From: Mongoliitalea lutea
Lineage (GTDB): Bacteria > Bacteroidota > Bacteroidia > Cytophagales > Cyclobacteriaceae
Direction of reading: 5' to 3'
NCBI RefSeq assembly: GCF_014652135.1
Contig: NZ_BMYF01000001.1
Coordinates: 310,650 to 374,649 of the forward strand
DNA: 64,000 nt
The first letter of the stretch is position 1; each line of letters starts with the position of its first letter. The notes under the pieces were generated by a model. That model did not search any database. It saw nothing but the letters and a program-made list of their open reading frames with translations, and was not told the DNA's origin. A program made the position numbers and the translations under genes. Positions 63,449-64,000 of the stretch are shown here, piece after piece.

Positions 63449-64000
63449 TCATTTCCGAATGTTAAAAATCACACCTAACAATACCAACGCCATTCCAATA
63501 TATACCACTAAATCATACGTCTCTCCAAAGATTAAAAAGCCAAAGCCCAAAGCATAAATGATTCCAACATAGCTCAAGCTTGATATTTTAGCTACTTCGG
63601 CATTTTGATAGGCAATCGTCATAAAATACTGGGCCGTTTGTGTAAAAATCCCTACTAATAATAAATACATCCAATCCCAGCCTACAGGTGGAACCCATAC
63701 CCAATAGGTTAAAATGGAGGCAATTGGAATGGTGATCATAGGAAAATAGATCATGATGACGAGTGGATGTTCGCTGTTTTTTAGTTTCCGGATGATATTA
63801 TAAGCCAAGCCCATGGCAATAGACGCAATCAAACCAATAGACAAATCCATCATGGAAACACGAGGATCGAAACCTTGAATCACTAGAACACCCAGAAAAG
63901 AAATCCCAAAATAAATGAATTGCCTGACTGCAACTTTTTCTTTCACTATAAAAATCCCTAGGATACTTGTAAAAATGGGCGCGAGATAATTAATGGTGAC
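63449..64000 (-). CDS. EamA (DMT) family transporter, C-terminal part, cut by window edge
   Basis: The minus-strand frame continues past the window end; the last codons at the edge read TINYLAPIFTSILGIFIVKE, the typical end of the first EamA repeat. Then come helices FGISFLGVLVIQ, DLSIGLIASIAMGLAYNIIR and MYLLLVGIFTQTAQYFMTIA, and the final YLVVYIGMALVLLGVIFNIR-like end. DMT transporters export metabolites or amino acids; substrate unknown. The 5' part lies outside the window. Confidence 0.88.
   Translation of the reverse strand, partial: VTINYLAPIFTSILGIFIVKEKVAVRQFIYFGISFLGVLVIQGFDPRVSMMDLSIGLIASIAMGLAYNIIRKLKNSEHPLVIMIYFPMITIPIASILTYWVWVPPVGWDWMYLLLVGIFTQTAQYFMTIAYQNAEVAKISSLSYVGIIYALGFGFLIFGETYDLVVYIGMALVLLGVIFNIRK

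Overview
The window looks like a stretch of chromosome from a Bacteroidota bacterium. The best fit is Cytophagales, in the Cyclobacteriaceae/Algoriphagus range. The basis is gene content: DUF2141, outer-membrane beta-barrel family proteins with a carboxypeptidase-like N-terminus, 6-bladed propeller lipoproteins, Tat-exported Gfo/Idh/MocA oxidoreductases, MenB/MenE, LytTR regulators with membrane segments, and FecR/TPR-style partners of ECF sigma factors. AT-rich spacers, almost no Shine-Dalgarno signals and typical Bacteroidota intergenic repeats agree with this. No tRNA, rRNA, CRISPR array, complete insertion sequence or prophage was seen.

Layout. 0-14.6 kb: edge-truncated oligopeptidase B, a large cellobiose-phosphorylase-like protein, a Tat-exported histidinol-phosphate-aminotransferase-like enzyme followed by an AEC permease, small unknowns, a LexA-like S24 repressor with an 85-residue partner and a strong palindromic operator candidate, a GH20 hexosaminidase lipoprotein, a Tat-exported oxidoreductase and a fatty-acid desaturase. 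14.7-27 kb (all minus strand): an envelope cluster (beta-propeller lipoprotein, S41 protease, two outer-membrane barrels), a membrane-bound LytTR regulator, two overlapping CPBP proteases, three alpha/beta hydrolases and an AraC regulator. 27.0-28.3 kb is a gene graveyard: remnants of two hydrolases and an alpha-amylase whose middle has been deleted, with REP-like hairpins.

28.3-45.6 kb is largely housekeeping: NAD-dependent epimerase, OmpA lipoprotein, cytochrome bd oxidase (cydAB), propionyl-CoA synthetase, menB/menE, an ATP-grasp enzyme, a 750-bp repeat-filled spacer, a bacterial eRF1-like (BaeRF) protein, an RluF-type pseudouridine synthase and leuS. 56-64 kb: mnmA, a VOC protein, a TruC-like pseudouridine synthase, an M28 peptidase, then a tightly overlapping NAD-salvage operon (pncB, PRPP synthetase, pncA) and an edge-truncated EamA transporter.

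The most unusual part is 45.8-55.7 kb. A two-gene operon (ECF-type sigma factor plus membrane TPR protein resembling an anti-sigma factor) runs head-on into, and overlaps by 21 bp, a seven-gene operon. That operon encodes OmpA with a jelly-roll-like domain, a secreted class-3-type lipase, three secreted proteins of unknown family (two sharing an identical FLIIII C-terminus), a lipoprotein and a 1020-residue TPR-CHAT caspase-like protease with a C-terminal membrane anchor. Nearly every product carries an export signal, so I infer an envelope-located, sigma-factor-controlled protease/lipase module. I do not recognise it as a characterised system.
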